Shown: positions 1 through 10,405, numbered from the stretch's first letter. The stretch: 64,000 bases of DNA from Deltaproteobacteria bacterium (GCA_016927065.1 JAFGNJ010000015.1:20610-84609); one strand, 5' to 3'. Notes: generated from the letters alone by a model not told the origin. Numbers and translations: made by a program.

Positions 1-112
1 CATTGGCGCCAGACCTGAAGTTTCCACCATCACCCCCATAGGTGAGACCGAACAGTGCAAAAGTCAGAAAAACAGCCAGGAATCCTATCGTCAACAATCT
101 TTTCTTTTTCAT
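1..112 (-). CDS. Secreted protein, N-terminal part only (runs off the window)
   Basis: The ATG at 110-112 is preceded by a strong ribosome site (GGAGGAGG) and opens a reading frame that continues past the left edge. The visible 37 residues start MKKKRLLTIGFLAVFLTFAL and continue into a Gly/Asn-rich stretch, a typical Sec signal peptide: basic n-region, hydrophobic core, then a small-residue region. Nothing of the mature protein is visible, so no function can be given. A sigma-70-like promoter lies just upstream at 159-187. Confidence 0.7.
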   Translation of the reverse strand, partial: MKKKRLLTIGFLAVFLTFALFGLTYGGDGGNFRSGAN

Positions 113-158
113 AGCATTCCTCCTCCTCTCCTGTTGGCTTATAGCGCCAACATAACCA

Positions 159-187
159 GCTATAGTGTAATATTGTCGCAAAGTCAA
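159..187 (-). promoter_or_regulatory. Sigma-70-type promoter for the secreted protein gene
   Basis: On the minus strand TTGACT (182-187) and TATAGC (159-164) are separated by exactly 17 bp. A small inverted repeat (TTGGC...GCCAA, 134-150) follows between the promoter and the ribosome site. Position and spacing support it; the -10 box matches the consensus at only four of six bases. Confidence 0.5.
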
Positions 188-286
188 GGACAAAAAGCAC
201 AAAAATTTTTTCACCGAGGATACAAAAAAGGACGTTGCCCCGCTTACCTGAGCGAGGGAACACCTGTCGGCTTGGGAAATCACGTT

Positions 287-679
287 CTATTTGAACATCT
301 TCTTTACGGAAGCCCTCGCCAGCACAACAATAGTAAAAATACCAAGCGCAGTCCCAAAGGGCATGAATAGACATTCAATGGCCCCTATGACCATGCAGAA
401 CATATAATGGACCCGCCGCGCGAGGTATCGCCCTACGAGAATAATACACACAGCAAAGGCCCACCCAAGTACAACAAGCCCTGCTCCAATAATGATGAAA
501 ATCCAGCCGACAACTAACGGCGGGGCCTCACCTTCTGATTCCAAGGATCCTGGGGCGCAGATAAAGACTATTCCCATAACAAGATATATAACCGGGAAAA
601 ATGAAAACAAAGCCGCGAGACCGCCGACAACATAGTGAAAGATCGAAAGGAGCTTCAGATGTTGAATGTCTTCATTCAT
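287..679 (-). CDS. Hypothetical small integral membrane protein (130 aa)
   Basis: I do not recognise the family. After a short polar N-terminus (MNEDIQHLKLLSIFHY) the chain is almost entirely hydrophobic, with about three membrane spans near residues 12-40, 53-80 and 93-122, and it ends in a basic tail (SVKKMFK). The Gly-rich, short-loop layout resembles the small uncharacterised membrane proteins often seen in deltaproteobacterial genomes. The ATG has an AAAGGA-like ribosome site. It stands alone, with the secreted-protein gene downstream on the same strand, so an operon is possible but not shown. Confidence 0.65.
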   Translation of the reverse strand: MNEDIQHLKLLSIFHYVVGGLAALFSFFPVIYLVMGIVFICAPGSLESEGEAPPLVVGWIFIIIGAGLVVLGWAFAVCIILVGRYLARRVHYMFCMVIGAIECLFMPFGTALGIFTIVVLARASVKKMFK

Positions 680-748
680 AGCTTCAATCCTTTCTCTGGT
701 CTAACCAGGCAATATTTTCGGCAAGCATCACCGATTACACTAATTGAA

Positions 749-1048
749 TCATATCACACGATTCCTTACGTTTTTAATAACACAATTATTTCTTTCTGGC
801 AACAATAAGGATTTTGATAACAGACCCTTCAAAAAATAGAGGAGCTTTATAATTTTATCTTGACTATTGCCTCCCATAAGTCTATAAAAAAACCAAACAG
901 GTTTATATATTATTCCCTCATTAGCTAAGTGAGTAATCTTTTTCTTCACAAACGTAACTGTTAGGCTATGGGATATGATTACGTTTGAGGCTATCCAGGG
1001 GCATAACTCTCGTGCCAAGTCTGAAATTTCCTTATTAAGACGTATCAT
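749..1048 (-). CDS. Doubtful ORF in an AT-rich gap (99 aa)
   Basis: This open frame fills most of the 404-bp gap between 680 and 1083. The ATG at 1048 has no ribosome site (the preceding bases are AT-rich), and the sequence shows no signal peptide, repeat or motif that I recognise. The gap is clearly more AT-rich than the neighbouring genes. It could be a fragment of a decayed gene or a chance ORF. Apart from it I see only the ribosome site of the next gene in this gap. Confidence 0.15.
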   Translation of the reverse strand: MIRLNKEISDLARELCPWIASNVIISHSLTVTFVKKKITHLANEGIIYKPVWFFYRLMGGNSQDKIIKLLYFLKGLLSKSLLLPERNNCVIKNVRNRVI

Positions 1049-1083
1049 TATAAAACCATATAAAAATAAAAAAGGAGAAGACT

Positions 1084-4000
1084 ATGAGACGTAACCGTCT
1101 GTTTCTCTTTGTACTGGTGTGTTGTGCGATACTCGCCCTTTCCTGCGCAAAAGAAAAGGAGGTTTCCGATAGGGGAGAAGCGATCAAGGCCAAAATCTCG
1201 GCCTACACATCGGGCACCATCTCGCAGGAAAGCACAATAAAGGTCCTTTTTTTTGTTGATATGGTTGATGACACCAGCCTCAACACACCCCTTAAAAAAT
1301 CTCCTATCACGTTTAAGCCGAAGATAAAGGGTGACGCCGTATGGACAGACACCCGCACGCTGGAATTCCGTCCAGCGCAAAAGCTGCCGGAGGGTGAGGA
1401 GTATGTGGCAACCGTACACTTGGCTGATTTCATGGAGATTATCGGCGACACGAGAGAGTTCGCCTTTAAGTTCTCCACCATGCAACAATCCTTTGAAATA
1501 ACGGTGAGCGGCCTGGAAGCCCCACGAGAGGAAGATCCAAAATGGCAGCAACTCAGCGGAAAGATCGTCACGGCGGATGTGGAAGATAACGACAAGGTAG
1601 AAAAGCTGCTTGAGGCGACTCAAGAACGAAAAAAAATGAGCATCAGCTGGGCCCATGCGGATGACAGAAGAGAACATTCTTTTGTCATCGGGGGCATCCT
1701 GCGGGGCGATGAACCTTCAAAGCTTATTCTCCGGTGGAACGGAAAAGCTATTGGGGTAGATGAAAAGGGAGAAAGAATTATCACCGTTCCACCCATCAGC
1801 ACCTTTGCCGTGGCTGAGGCAAAGGCCGTTCAGGTCAGAGAGCAGTACATCGAAGTTCGGTTTACTGATCCTCTGAGAAAAGACCAGGATCTCAACGGAT
1901 TAATCAGGGTGGCTGATCGAAGCGATCTCAAATTCACCATCGAGGGGAATATCGTACGTGTCTACAGCGCCTCTCCGTGGTCTGGAACGGTAATGGTAAA
2001 GGTGGAACCTGGAATCCGCAATGTCATGGGACACCAGATCAAGAAGGCTGCAGAGATGTCCGTTGTCTTTGAGGAACTAAAACCACAGGTTCGCTTCGTC
2101 GGCAAAGGAGCCATCCTCCCTACCAGCCAGGGACTCACAATCCCCATAGAGGCCGTCAACCTACGCGCTGTTATGATAGTAGCAATGCGCGTCAATGAAA
2201 AAAACATACCACAATTTCTCCAAGTCAATAATCTAGGAGGTGAACGAGAGCTGAAAAGAGTGGGACGAATTATCTGGAAAAAGGTCATCCCGCTCAACTT
2301 TACGCCCAATAAAAAGAACATCTGGATGCGGTATGGCCTTGACGTCTCCCCTCTCATTCGAGATGAAAAAGGAGGATTATACAGAATCATCCTGTCGTTT
2401 AGACGGCAACACATCGTTTACGATTGTCCCGCTTCCACCGAAGAAGAAAACCAAGAAGCTCTTGACACAGCCTTCGAGAACTTAGATGAGGAAGCGGAAA
2501 GCAGTTTTTGGGATTTCTATGAAGAGGACGAAGATTATAGTTGGGGAGAATTATACAATCAGCGTAAAAACCCATGCCATCCCGGCTACTACAAAAAATA
2601 CCATGACCACGATATAACCATCTCCCGTAACGTGCTCGTCTCGGATATCGGTCTTATAGCAAAAAGAGGAACGGACAACACTGTCTTTGTCGCTGCTACC
2701 GATATAAAAACGGCCAAACCCCTCGCAGGAGTCAAACTGACACTTCTAGACTACCAGCAGCAGGAGATCAAGACGGGTTTGACGAAACAAGATGGGACGT
2801 TAGTGCTCCAAGCTGAACGCAAACCTTTTCTGCTCATCGCAAAGAAAGGAGACCAATCGGGATATCTAAAACTCGATGACGGCTCGGCATTATCGGTCAG
2901 CCATTTCGATGTTGCCGGAGTAGCCGTGCAAAAGGGACTGAAAGGCTTTATCTACGGCGAACGAGGGGTATGGCGCCCTGGAGATCCCATATATATCACC
3001 TTTATCCTGATGGATAGTGACAGACGGCTGCCAAAAGACTATCCGGTCATCCTGGAGCTGCGCAACCCTAAGGGGCAACTGGTAAAAAAAATCTTGAGAA
3101 CGCAATCGCTGAACGGTTTCTACTGTTATCAGTTGGAAACGGACCAGAATGCACCGACCGGGAATTGGACGGTCCACGTCAAAGTCGGTGATGTTACTTT
3201 TGAGAAGGTCTTAAAGATCGAAACGGTAATGCCGAACCGGCTCAAGATCAAGCTCGATTTTGGAGACAAGAAGAGCCTGTCCGAAGGGAACATAGCAGGT
3301 GATCTCTCAGCAACATGGCTCCATGGAGCGATCGCCAAAAACCTCAAGGCGGATTTCGAGGTAGCTTTTACTCCGTACAGAACCTCTTTCCCAAAATATG
3401 AGGCGTATGCCTTTGACGATCCGGTGCGGACATACGAAACGGAAAGCCAAAGCATATTTGAGGGAAAACTGAATGATCAGGGCATTGCCAAGATATCGGC
3501 GGATATCAAGACGGAAAATGTCTCTCCCGGCATGCTGATGGCCAATTTCAAAACGCGTGTCTTTGAGCCAGGGGGGGCATTTAGCATTGATCGATTCAGC
3601 ATCCCCTACCACCCCTATAAACGTTACATCGGAATTCGCGTGCCACCGGGAGACAAGGCCAGGGGAATGCTCCTGACCGATACCAAACATACCGTAAGCA
3701 TAGTCGCCCTCGACACCGAAGGTAAACCGGTATCTGCGGGGCAGGTCGAGTTAAAACTGTACAAAATCAAGTGGCGGTGGTGGTGGGAAAAGGGTGCGGA
3801 AAACCTCGCCGACTATATCGGCTCATCCTCTTACAGTCCTATCAAAACGGATATCATACCTATTAAAAACGGCGTGGGGGAGTGGCAGTTCGAAATCAAG
3901 TACCCTTCATGGGGGCGATATCTGATACGGGCGCACGATATGAACGGCAAACACATCACCGGCAAAATCGTCTATATTGACTGGCCAGGATGGGCCGGAA

Positions 4001-6645
4001 GAGCCCAGAAAGATACGCCGGGCGGTGCAACCGTGCTGTCCTTTTCCTCAGATAAGCAGGAGTATACCGTTGGTGAAAAGGTGACCCTCACCATACCAAC
4101 CGGACAGCAAGGGCGTGGACTGGTCAGTATTGAATCGGGAACAAAAGTCTTAGAGACGAGATGGATAGAGGGTGGTGAAGAGGCGACACGTTTTGAATTC
4201 CTTGCCACCAGAGCGATGGTTCCCAATGTCTATGTGCACGTGACCTTTCTCCAGCCACATATGCAGACCGGCAATGATTTGCCCATTCGTATGTATGGTG
4301 TAATACCCATCAAAGTTGACGATCCTACAACACGCCTCAAACCTCAAATAGATGCAACCGATGTCTTTAAGCCGGAGGAAAAGGCTCGAATTACCGTCAG
4401 CGAGAAAGCCGGTCAACCAATGACCTATACCATTGCTGTCGTTGATGAAGGGCTTTTAGATCTCACCCGCTTTGCAACCCCCGATCCCTGGGAGCATTTT
4501 TACACAAGGGAATCGCTCGGCGTCAAGACATGGGATCTCTTTGATATGGTAGCAGGGGCGTATAGCGGTACCCTTGACCAACTCCTCGCCATCGGTGGTG
4601 GGTTCGCCGAAGAAAGAATCGAGGCGCAAAGAAAGGCTACACGTTTTCCTCCCATGGTGCGCTTCCTGGGACCCTTTGAGCTCAAAAGGAACAAAAAAAG
4701 GTCGCATGAAATAGATGTCCCCCAATACGTAGGATCAGTAAGGATTATGGTAGTCGCTGGCCAGGGGGGTGCCTTCGGAGCAGCACAGAGGGCGGTATTT
4801 GTCCGCAAACCACTCATGATCTTGGGCACGCTACCACGGGTGATTGGCCCTGAGGAGGAGGTTGAACTACCGATATCCGTCTTCGCGATGGAGAAGGCGG
4901 TGAAGGATGTCTCAGTAACAGTAAGCACCAAAGGTCCCCTTTCCATAGAAGGTCTCACACAAAAGAGTATCTCCTTTACTGAACCGGGAGACAGATTGCT
5001 CAACTTCAGGCTCAAGGCTAATGCCCAGACGGGCATTGCTACGGTCTCCATGCAGGCCACCAGTGGTCCTGAAAAGGCGGGCCATCAGATAGAGATTGAC
5101 GTGCGGATGCCCGGGGGACCGGTTACCGATGTCGTTGAGACAACCATTGCGAGCAATAAACAATGGAAGCGTGAGGTCGAATTTCCGGGGGTGGCGGGGA
5201 CCAACGAGGTGACGCTCGAAGTATCGAGAATTCCTCCCATCAATTTGGGCAAACGGCTCAACTATCTGATCAGGTATCCACACGGTTGTGTGGAGCAGGT
5301 AACATCCTCGGTCTTTCCACAACTGTACTTGGACAAACTGCTCGAGCTCTCTAAAGACAAACAGGATAGAATTCAAAAAAACGTCGCCGCGGGGATCGAA
5401 CGGCTACGGTCGTTTCAAACCGCTGATGGAGGCTTCTCCTTCTGGCCTGGGACGGGCGGCGCAAACGACTGGGTATCAAGCTATGCGGGACATTTCCTGA
5501 TAGAGGCAAAGAGAGCGGGCTATGTGGTCCCTGCGAGCATGGTAGAACAGTGGAAGGCATACCAGCGCAAAGAGGCCCTCTCGTGGACGGCGGGCCCGGC
5601 GCAGGCGGAACACATACAGGCATATCGCCTCTACACCCTGGCGCTCGCTGGCGCCGCCGATTTGGGAACCATGAACAGATTAAAGGAGACTAAAAACCTC
5701 CCAACGGCTGCACGATGGCGGCTCGCAGCGGCCTATCAATTAGCCGGCCAGCCTGAAGCGGCGAAACAGGTGGCCAAAGATGTGAGCCTTTTAATATCCA
5801 CATACCGAGAATTTTCCAACACCTACGGTTCCGAACTACGCGACAAGGCCATGATTCTTGAATCGTTATGTCTCATGAATCAGATGGAAAAGGCCGCATC
5901 TCTCGTAAAAGAGATCTCAGAGCAACTCAGCAGCGGCAAATGGATGAGCACGCAAACCACGGCGTACGCCCTCGTTGCGATGGCACGGTATGCCGGCATT
6001 GCGGAAGGTGGCGGAAAAATCGAATTCACCTTTACCTGGAATAAAGAGAAAAAAAGGACGGTGTCGTCCCCATCACCTGTTATACAGCTGCCATTGAACA
6101 CCAATAACAGCACCGCTGGGGTTATTAATATTACGAATAAAGGGAAAATCATAATTTACCCCCGGTTGATTATCGAAGGGATACCGGCGCTTGGACGCGA
6201 AAAGGCCGCGGAGAACGGCATGACCATCGATGTGAAGTACCGAACACTCGATGGGAATGCCCTTGATCCAACCGTGTTGGATCAGGGTACCGATTTTGTC
6301 GCAGAGGTCACCATTAAGAACACAGGCAAAATCGGCACGTACGAAGAGGTGGCCCTCTCGCACCTCTTCCCCTCAGGATGGGAGATTCATAACGTCCGCA
6401 TGGATGCAACTGAAGTCGTTAAGAGTTCGGCTTTTGATTATCAGGATATACGGGACGACAGAGTATATACCTATTTTGACATAAAAAGGGGTGAATCGAA
6501 GACCTTCACCGTCCTGCTCAATGCGAGCTATCTGGGAAAGTTCTACCTGCCCATGGTGTCAACCGAGGTCATGTACGATGGAACGATTAATGCTCGCACC
6601 CCTGGAAAGTGGATCACGGTAGAAAGGCCGGGAGGAGGAAACTGA
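1084..6645 (+). CDS. yfhM: Bacterial alpha-2-macroglobulin family lipoprotein
   Basis: This 1853-residue protein is a large protease trap of the type paired with PbpC in Gram-negative bacteria. The N-terminus is a lipoprotein signal ending in the lipobox LALSC, so it should be anchored to a membrane and face the periplasm. Macroglobulin (MG) domains fill the first two thirds. The thioester motif CVEQ lies at residues 1402-1405 within PHGCVEQ and is followed by the alpha-helical thioester domain, so the bait-and-covalent-capture chemistry looks intact. An acidic insert (EEDEDYSW region, about residues 455-490) is unusual. The ATG at 1084 has a good AAGGAG site. The gene overlaps pbpC by 37 bp if the GTG at 6609 is used, which supports one operon. 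Confidence 0.93.
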   Translation: MRRNRLFLFVLVCCAILALSCAKEKEVSDRGEAIKAKISAYTSGTISQESTIKVLFFVDMVDDTSLNTPLKKSPITFKPKIKGDAVWTDTRTLEFRPAQKLPEGEEYVATVHLADFMEIIGDTREFAFKFSTMQQSFEITVSGLEAPREEDPKWQQLSGKIVTADVEDNDKVEKLLEATQERKKMSISWAHADDRREHSFVIGGILRGDEPSKLILRWNGKAIGVDEKGERIITVPPISTFAVAEAKAVQVREQYIEVRFTDPLRKDQDLNGLIRVADRSDLKFTIEGNIVRVYSASPWSGTVMVKVEPGIRNVMGHQIKKAAEMSVVFEELKPQVRFVGKGAILPTSQGLTIPIEAVNLRAVMIVAMRVNEKNIPQFLQVNNLGGERELKRVGRIIWKKVIPLNFTPNKKNIWMRYGLDVSPLIRDEKGGLYRIILSFRRQHIVYDCPASTEEENQEALDTAFENLDEEAESSFWDFYEEDEDYSWGELYNQRKNPCHPGYYKKYHDHDITISRNVLVSDIGLIAKRGTDNTVFVAATDIKTAKPLAGVKLTLLDYQQQEIKTGLTKQDGTLVLQAERKPFLLIAKKGDQSGYLKLDDGSALSVSHFDVAGVAVQKGLKGFIYGERGVWRPGDPIYITFILMDSDRRLPKDYPVILELRNPKGQLVKKILRTQSLNGFYCYQLETDQNAPTGNWTVHVKVGDVTFEKVLKIETVMPNRLKIKLDFGDKKSLSEGNIAGDLSATWLHGAIAKNLKADFEVAFTPYRTSFPKYEAYAFDDPVRTYETESQSIFEGKLNDQGIAKISADIKTENVSPGMLMANFKTRVFEPGGAFSIDRFSIPYHPYKRYIGIRVPPGDKARGMLLTDTKHTVSIVALDTEGKPVSAGQVELKLYKIKWRWWWEKGAENLADYIGSSSYSPIKTDIIPIKNGVGEWQFEIKYPSWGRYLIRAHDMNGKHITGKIVYIDWPGWAGRAQKDTPGGATVLSFSSDKQEYTVGEKVTLTIPTGQQGRGLVSIESGTKVLETRWIEGGEEATRFEFLATRAMVPNVYVHVTFLQPHMQTGNDLPIRMYGVIPIKVDDPTTRLKPQIDATDVFKPEEKARITVSEKAGQPMTYTIAVVDEGLLDLTRFATPDPWEHFYTRESLGVKTWDLFDMVAGAYSGTLDQLLAIGGGFAEERIEAQRKATRFPPMVRFLGPFELKRNKKRSHEIDVPQYVGSVRIMVVAGQGGAFGAAQRAVFVRKPLMILGTLPRVIGPEEEVELPISVFAMEKAVKDVSVTVSTKGPLSIEGLTQKSISFTEPGDRLLNFRLKANAQTGIATVSMQATSGPEKAGHQIEIDVRMPGGPVTDVVETTIASNKQWKREVEFPGVAGTNEVTLEVSRIPPINLGKRLNYLIRYPHGCVEQVTSSVFPQLYLDKLLELSKDKQDRIQKNVAAGIERLRSFQTADGGFSFWPGTGGANDWVSSYAGHFLIEAKRAGYVVPASMVEQWKAYQRKEALSWTAGPAQAEHIQAYRLYTLALAGAADLGTMNRLKETKNLPTAARWRLAAAYQLAGQPEAAKQVAKDVSLLISTYREFSNTYGSELRDKAMILESLCLMNQMEKAASLVKEISEQLSSGKWMSTQTTAYALVAMARYAGIAEGGGKIEFTFTWNKEKKRTVSSPSPVIQLPLNTNNSTAGVINITNKGKIIIYPRLIIEGIPALGREKAAENGMTIDVKYRTLDGNALDPTVLDQGTDFVAEVTIKNTGKIGTYEEVALSHLFPSGWEIHNVRMDATEVVKSSAFDYQDIRDDRVYTYFDIKRGESKTFTVLLNASYLGKFYLPMVSTEVMYDGTINARTPGKWITVERPGGGN

Positions 6646-9152
6646 TCACCCATGCGAAAAAACTGCTAAAAAATCGTATCCTCGTTCACCCCGTTATGGG
6701 ACGCCTCTGCAGGAAGCAGTATCTGCTTCCTGCATCCCTCTTTCTCTGCGTGATACTCTTGTGGGTCAGCCTCCCCACACCCCACTTTGACGAACCTCTT
6801 TCCACGGTAATTCTGGATAGACACGGCGAGCTTCTCGGCGCATCTATTGCCGCAGACGAACAATGGCGTTTCCCACCCACAGAGGATATCTCCGAAAAAT
6901 TCGTCCGTACCATCACCTGTTATGAGGATAAACGGTTCTTTTATCACCCGGGTGTCGATCCCCTGGCCGTTGCACGGGCCTTATGGCAGGACATCCGATC
7001 GGGCGAGATCGTCAGCGGAGCAAGTACCATCACCATGCAGGTGATCCGTCTCTCCCGCAAAGGGCGACCCCGCTCGGTGTGGGAAAAATTCATCGAGATG
7101 GTTCTGGCGGTTCGTCTCGAACTCTCCATGAGCAAAAGGGAGATTTTGGCCCTCTTTGCCTCTCATGCTCCCTTCGGTGGCAATGTGGTCGGCCTTGAAG
7201 CCGCATCCTGGCGGTATTTTGGCCGTGGATCCAATAAGCTATCCTGGGCCGAAACCGCGATGCTCGCTGTCCTCCCCAACAGCCCGGCACTGGTCCATCC
7301 CGGCAAAAACCGGGAGATACTCTTGGAGAAACGAAATGCCCTGCTGGACAGGTTGCGAGAAGACGGCATTCTGGATCCGCTGTCGTGTAATCTTGCGAAA
7401 CAAGAGCCTCTCCCCCCCCAACCGCACCCCATACCCATGCTGGCACCCCATCTGCTGATGAACATAAAAATGGCCCATCTCTCATCGAAGAGCAAGAACA
7501 ACAAAACACACGGGCCTTTCGACAGTCCGTCTCGGGTGAGGACAACGTTAGAGAAAAATATTCAGGCCCGTGCTGTCCAGATAATCCAGCGTCATAACAG
7601 TCATCTGGCAGAAAACGGCATTCACAACGCCGCCGCACTGATCCTCGAGGTAGAGAGCGGCAACGTCCTCGTGTATATAGGCAATGCTCAAGATTTCACC
7701 AGCGGGGAGCATGGAACCCAGGTGGACGTCATTACCGCCCCGCGCAGCACCGGCAGCATCCTCAAACCGCTGCTCTACGCCGGTATGCTCAATGCCGGAG
7801 ACCTCCTGCCTTCTGAGCTTGTTCCTGACATACCGACACGTATGGGAGGTTTTGCTCCCCAAAACTACTCACGGACATACTACGGCGCTGTCCCGGCACA
7901 TATGGCGCTGGCACGGTCTCTGAACATCCCCGCGGTGCGCATGCTCCATGCCTACGGCGTGGATCGGTTTTATGGACTGCTCAACAGGCTTGGGATGACC
8001 ACCCTCCACCGTCCGGCAAACGACTACGGGCTCTCGCTTATTCTCGGCGGTGCTGAGGGGACGCTCTGGGATATCACCGGCATCTATGCAGGTATGGCGC
8101 GCAGCGTCAACAATTTTACTCGCCCACATCGAGCAGAAGAAACCTCTTTCTTCCCCCCCAATTATCTGTGGAAACAACACGCTGATACTCCCCACAGCGA
8201 TAAAGGTATAAAAACTCCCCATAAGGAACCCCTTGATCCTGCTGCCTGTTGGCTTGCGTTACAGGCCATGGTAGAGGTCACCCGTCCAGGTGAGGAAAGT
8301 ACGTGGGAACTATTCGATTCATCTCGGAAAATAGCATGGAAGACAGGCACCAGCTACGGATTCAGAGATGGATGGGCCGTTGGGGTCACGCCACAGTATG
8401 CCGTAGGCGTATGGGTAGGGAATGCGGACGGGGAAGGGCGGCCCGGTCTAACCGGCATCGCAACGGCTGCCCCTATACTCTTTGAACTCTTTGGATTACT
8501 TGATGTAGAGGGGTGGTTTGACCCGCCGGAAGCCGATCTTGTCGAGATAGAAGTGTGCGCAAAGAGCGGACAACGGGCAGGACCCTACTGCTCAGAAACT
8601 AAAAAAATGATGGCCCCCTTTGCCGGATTGCGCAAACAACGGTGTCAGTACTGCCGGATAATCCATTGTGACGCGAACTTGGAGTGGCGAGTTCAAAGTG
8701 ACTGTGAACGTATCGCCGCCATCCGAGCGGTGGATTGGTTCGTCTTGCCTCCAGCGATGGAATGGTATTACAAAAAATACCACTCTGATTATCGTCCCCT
8801 GCCGCCCTATAGAAGCGACTGTATCGAATCAGCAGGGGGGAGTGAAACAGCATCTATGTCCCTCATCTATCCGGGGAAGAACGGCTTGATCTACGTCCCC
8901 ATTGAGCTTGACGGTCAAAGGGGAAGAACCGTCTTTGAAGCCGCTCACCGAAACAACGATGCCATCATCTATTGGCATCTCGACGGAGAATACCTGGGTG
9001 CGACCCGCAACATACATCAGATTGCCCTGGCACCACAGCCGGGAGACCACACGCTGACATTAGTGGATGAAAAAGGGGAGCGTTTACAAAGGCGGTTTGC
9101 CGTCTTGGCAAAAGAGCAAGCTGAACAAAATAGGGTGGGGGGCGATCGTTGA
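6609..9152 (+). CDS. pbpC: Penicillin-binding protein 1C (bifunctional transglycosylase/transpeptidase)
   Basis: This inner-membrane peptidoglycan synthase has one membrane span near residues 38-56, a GT51 transglycosylase domain with the motif EDKRFFYHPG starting at Glu106, and a transpeptidase domain with SxxK at Ser383-Lys386, SLN at 437-439 and KTG at 578-580. A Cys-containing C-terminal region matches the BiPBP_C type extension of PbpC. The start is uncertain: the GTG at 6609 overlaps the macroglobulin gene, and no in-frame ATG with a good ribosome site occurs before the ATG at 6696. Genetic linkage to alpha-2-macroglobulin is well known and is taken to mean wall repair after the protease trap is triggered. 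Confidence 0.93.
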   Translation: MDHGRKAGRRKLITHAKKLLKNRILVHPVMGRLCRKQYLLPASLFLCVILLWVSLPTPHFDEPLSTVILDRHGELLGASIAADEQWRFPPTEDISEKFVRTITCYEDKRFFYHPGVDPLAVARALWQDIRSGEIVSGASTITMQVIRLSRKGRPRSVWEKFIEMVLAVRLELSMSKREILALFASHAPFGGNVVGLEAASWRYFGRGSNKLSWAETAMLAVLPNSPALVHPGKNREILLEKRNALLDRLREDGILDPLSCNLAKQEPLPPQPHPIPMLAPHLLMNIKMAHLSSKSKNNKTHGPFDSPSRVRTTLEKNIQARAVQIIQRHNSHLAENGIHNAAALILEVESGNVLVYIGNAQDFTSGEHGTQVDVITAPRSTGSILKPLLYAGMLNAGDLLPSELVPDIPTRMGGFAPQNYSRTYYGAVPAHMALARSLNIPAVRMLHAYGVDRFYGLLNRLGMTTLHRPANDYGLSLILGGAEGTLWDITGIYAGMARSVNNFTRPHRAEETSFFPPNYLWKQHADTPHSDKGIKTPHKEPLDPAACWLALQAMVEVTRPGEESTWELFDSSRKIAWKTGTSYGFRDGWAVGVTPQYAVGVWVGNADGEGRPGLTGIATAAPILFELFGLLDVEGWFDPPEADLVEIEVCAKSGQRAGPYCSETKKMMAPFAGLRKQRCQYCRIIHCDANLEWRVQSDCERIAAIRAVDWFVLPPAMEWYYKKYHSDYRPLPPYRSDCIESAGGSETASMSLIYPGKNGLIYVPIELDGQRGRTVFEAAHRNNDAIIYWHLDGEYLGATRNIHQIALAPQPGDHTLTLVDEKGERLQRRFAVLAKEQAEQNRVGGDR

Positions 9153-9222
9153 TATAACAAATAACAACGCTCCGGCATGGGGCGCAGTTACATAGAGATT
9201 CTGAAAAGATGCCCTACCAATA

Positions 9223-9744
9223 TCAATGGCTCTCTTCACCTACCTCTTTTTTATAGGCCAGGGCTATCTTTTCCATTTCTTCCTTCTTCGGACGGTAAAA
9301 GACCATGGCCAGGGCCGAGATACCGATAAATGTATAAAAGACTTGCAAACTATCTCCCAGCAGAAAGAGTAGAAGACCATAGAGGCCGACACTCTCAGCA
9401 CAGGCAAGGGAAACAATTACAAGAGAGGTATACTGAGTCACAAAGGGCGGTTGATTTAAGGCGGCTGCTCGTCTGATCGTAGCCGGCCTCGCGGCTTCGG
9501 ATCGCCCTTTTAACATGAAGCGTCGCAGATAATAGCCCGTGAGTAACGCCCCCGCCGCCAACACCGCACATATTTTTCGTAACAAACCAAGGGGAATCAC
9601 GGCCTCTTCACCACTATTGAACCCTTCTCCCAATAGGTGATAGACGAAGATATAGATGACCAAGGAACCCAGCATCGCGGCCCAGATGACCCACAGCGTC
9701 TGTATCCCCTTGTCTATGGCAACTTTTTCTTGTGCTTGCATCAT
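9223..9744 (-). CDS. Hypothetical four-span membrane protein (173 aa)
   Basis: I do not recognise the family. From the ATG at 9744 the protein shows two hydrophobic segments near residues 17-38 and 56-75, a basic polar loop (KGRSEAARPATIRRAAALNQ), then two more near 105-125 and 128-150, and a charged C-terminal tail. I chose 9744 over the longer TTG start at 9768 because GGAG sits six bases upstream of it. It is in line with the similar-sized membrane protein gene at 9872-10405, and both end near terminator-like sequence, so they are probably separate units. Confidence 0.6.
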   Translation of the reverse strand: MMQAQEKVAIDKGIQTLWVIWAAMLGSLVIYIFVYHLLGEGFNSGEEAVIPLGLLRKICAVLAAGALLTGYYLRRFMLKGRSEAARPATIRRAAALNQPPFVTQYTSLVIVSLACAESVGLYGLLLFLLGDSLQVFYTFIGISALAMVFYRPKKEEMEKIALAYKKEVGEESH

Positions 9745-9821
9745 ATGTGTCTCCGATAACATACTCAATTGCTGTTATAAATAATCATCCTTCTTTTATC
9801 ATAATTGACCATTACAGGCAA

Positions 9822-9846
9822 TAAAAAGGCCCCTTGTGCAGGGGCC
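9822..9846 (-). terminator. Intrinsic terminator of the 9872-10405 gene
   Basis: Read on the minus strand, a 7-bp GC stem (GGCCCCT / AGGGGCC) with a five-base loop is followed by TTTTTATTG. It lies 26 bp past the stop codon of the upstream minus-strand gene. Confidence 0.8.
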
Positions 9847-9871
9847 GGGTTGCCGGATAAATGTATAAAGA

Positions 9872-10405
9872 TTATGGCTTTGCAAAGGCCGCCACTTCCT
9901 CTTCTTTTAGCCGTCGAAAGGAAAATCTGTATCCCTCATAAACGGCTATCGCGTAAAATAATAAATCTATCGGGCTAAATGTTGCCTTCATAAGTTCCAC
10001 TGCAATCGTAGGATTAAGTTGAGAAAGTATGTCGAGGAGTGGCATCGCATGATGTCTTGAAACCACAATGCAGACGCTCAACAAATTCCCTGCAAGACAT
10101 CCAAACAGCGCAAGCACAGCACCAAAGATGCCGAAAATCGTATCTAGTCCTTTACCAAAAAGACGTACGCCGATACCCACTAAAAATCCCACGCCGACAG
10201 CCATCCAGCCTATTTGGAAATTCGTTACATATGTGATAATCCCCCAAATGATGGCCCCTATAATGGCCGCAACGAGTCCTCCAAAAAATCCTAACGATAG
10301 ATTCTGTTCGTCTTTTAACCCCTGCATGAATCTTTGAAGTTTGACTTGATCAATTTCTGCCGAGGCATCGGGCCTAGAGCCTTTTTCTTTCGATTGCTCG
10401 TTCAT
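9872..10405 (-). CDS. Hypothetical membrane protein (177 aa)
   Basis: The family is not recognised. The N-terminus (MNEQSKEKGSRPDASAE) is polar and is followed by Gly/Ile-rich spans near residues 38-60, 66-80 and 88-112, and a last weaker hydrophobic segment around 145-160. The spans have repeated GxxxG-like spacing (LGFFGGLVAAIIGAIIWG), compatible with close helix packing. I use the ATG at 10405 because GGGGGGAAAGAAG lies directly before it; the frame stays open 60 bp further upstream. A strong terminator follows the stop codon. Confidence 0.6.
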   Translation of the reverse strand: MNEQSKEKGSRPDASAEIDQVKLQRFMQGLKDEQNLSLGFFGGLVAAIIGAIIWGIITYVTNFQIGWMAVGVGFLVGIGVRLFGKGLDTIFGIFGAVLALFGCLAGNLLSVCIVVSRHHAMPLLDILSQLNPTIAVELMKATFSPIDLLFYAIAVYEGYRFSFRRLKEEEVAAFAKP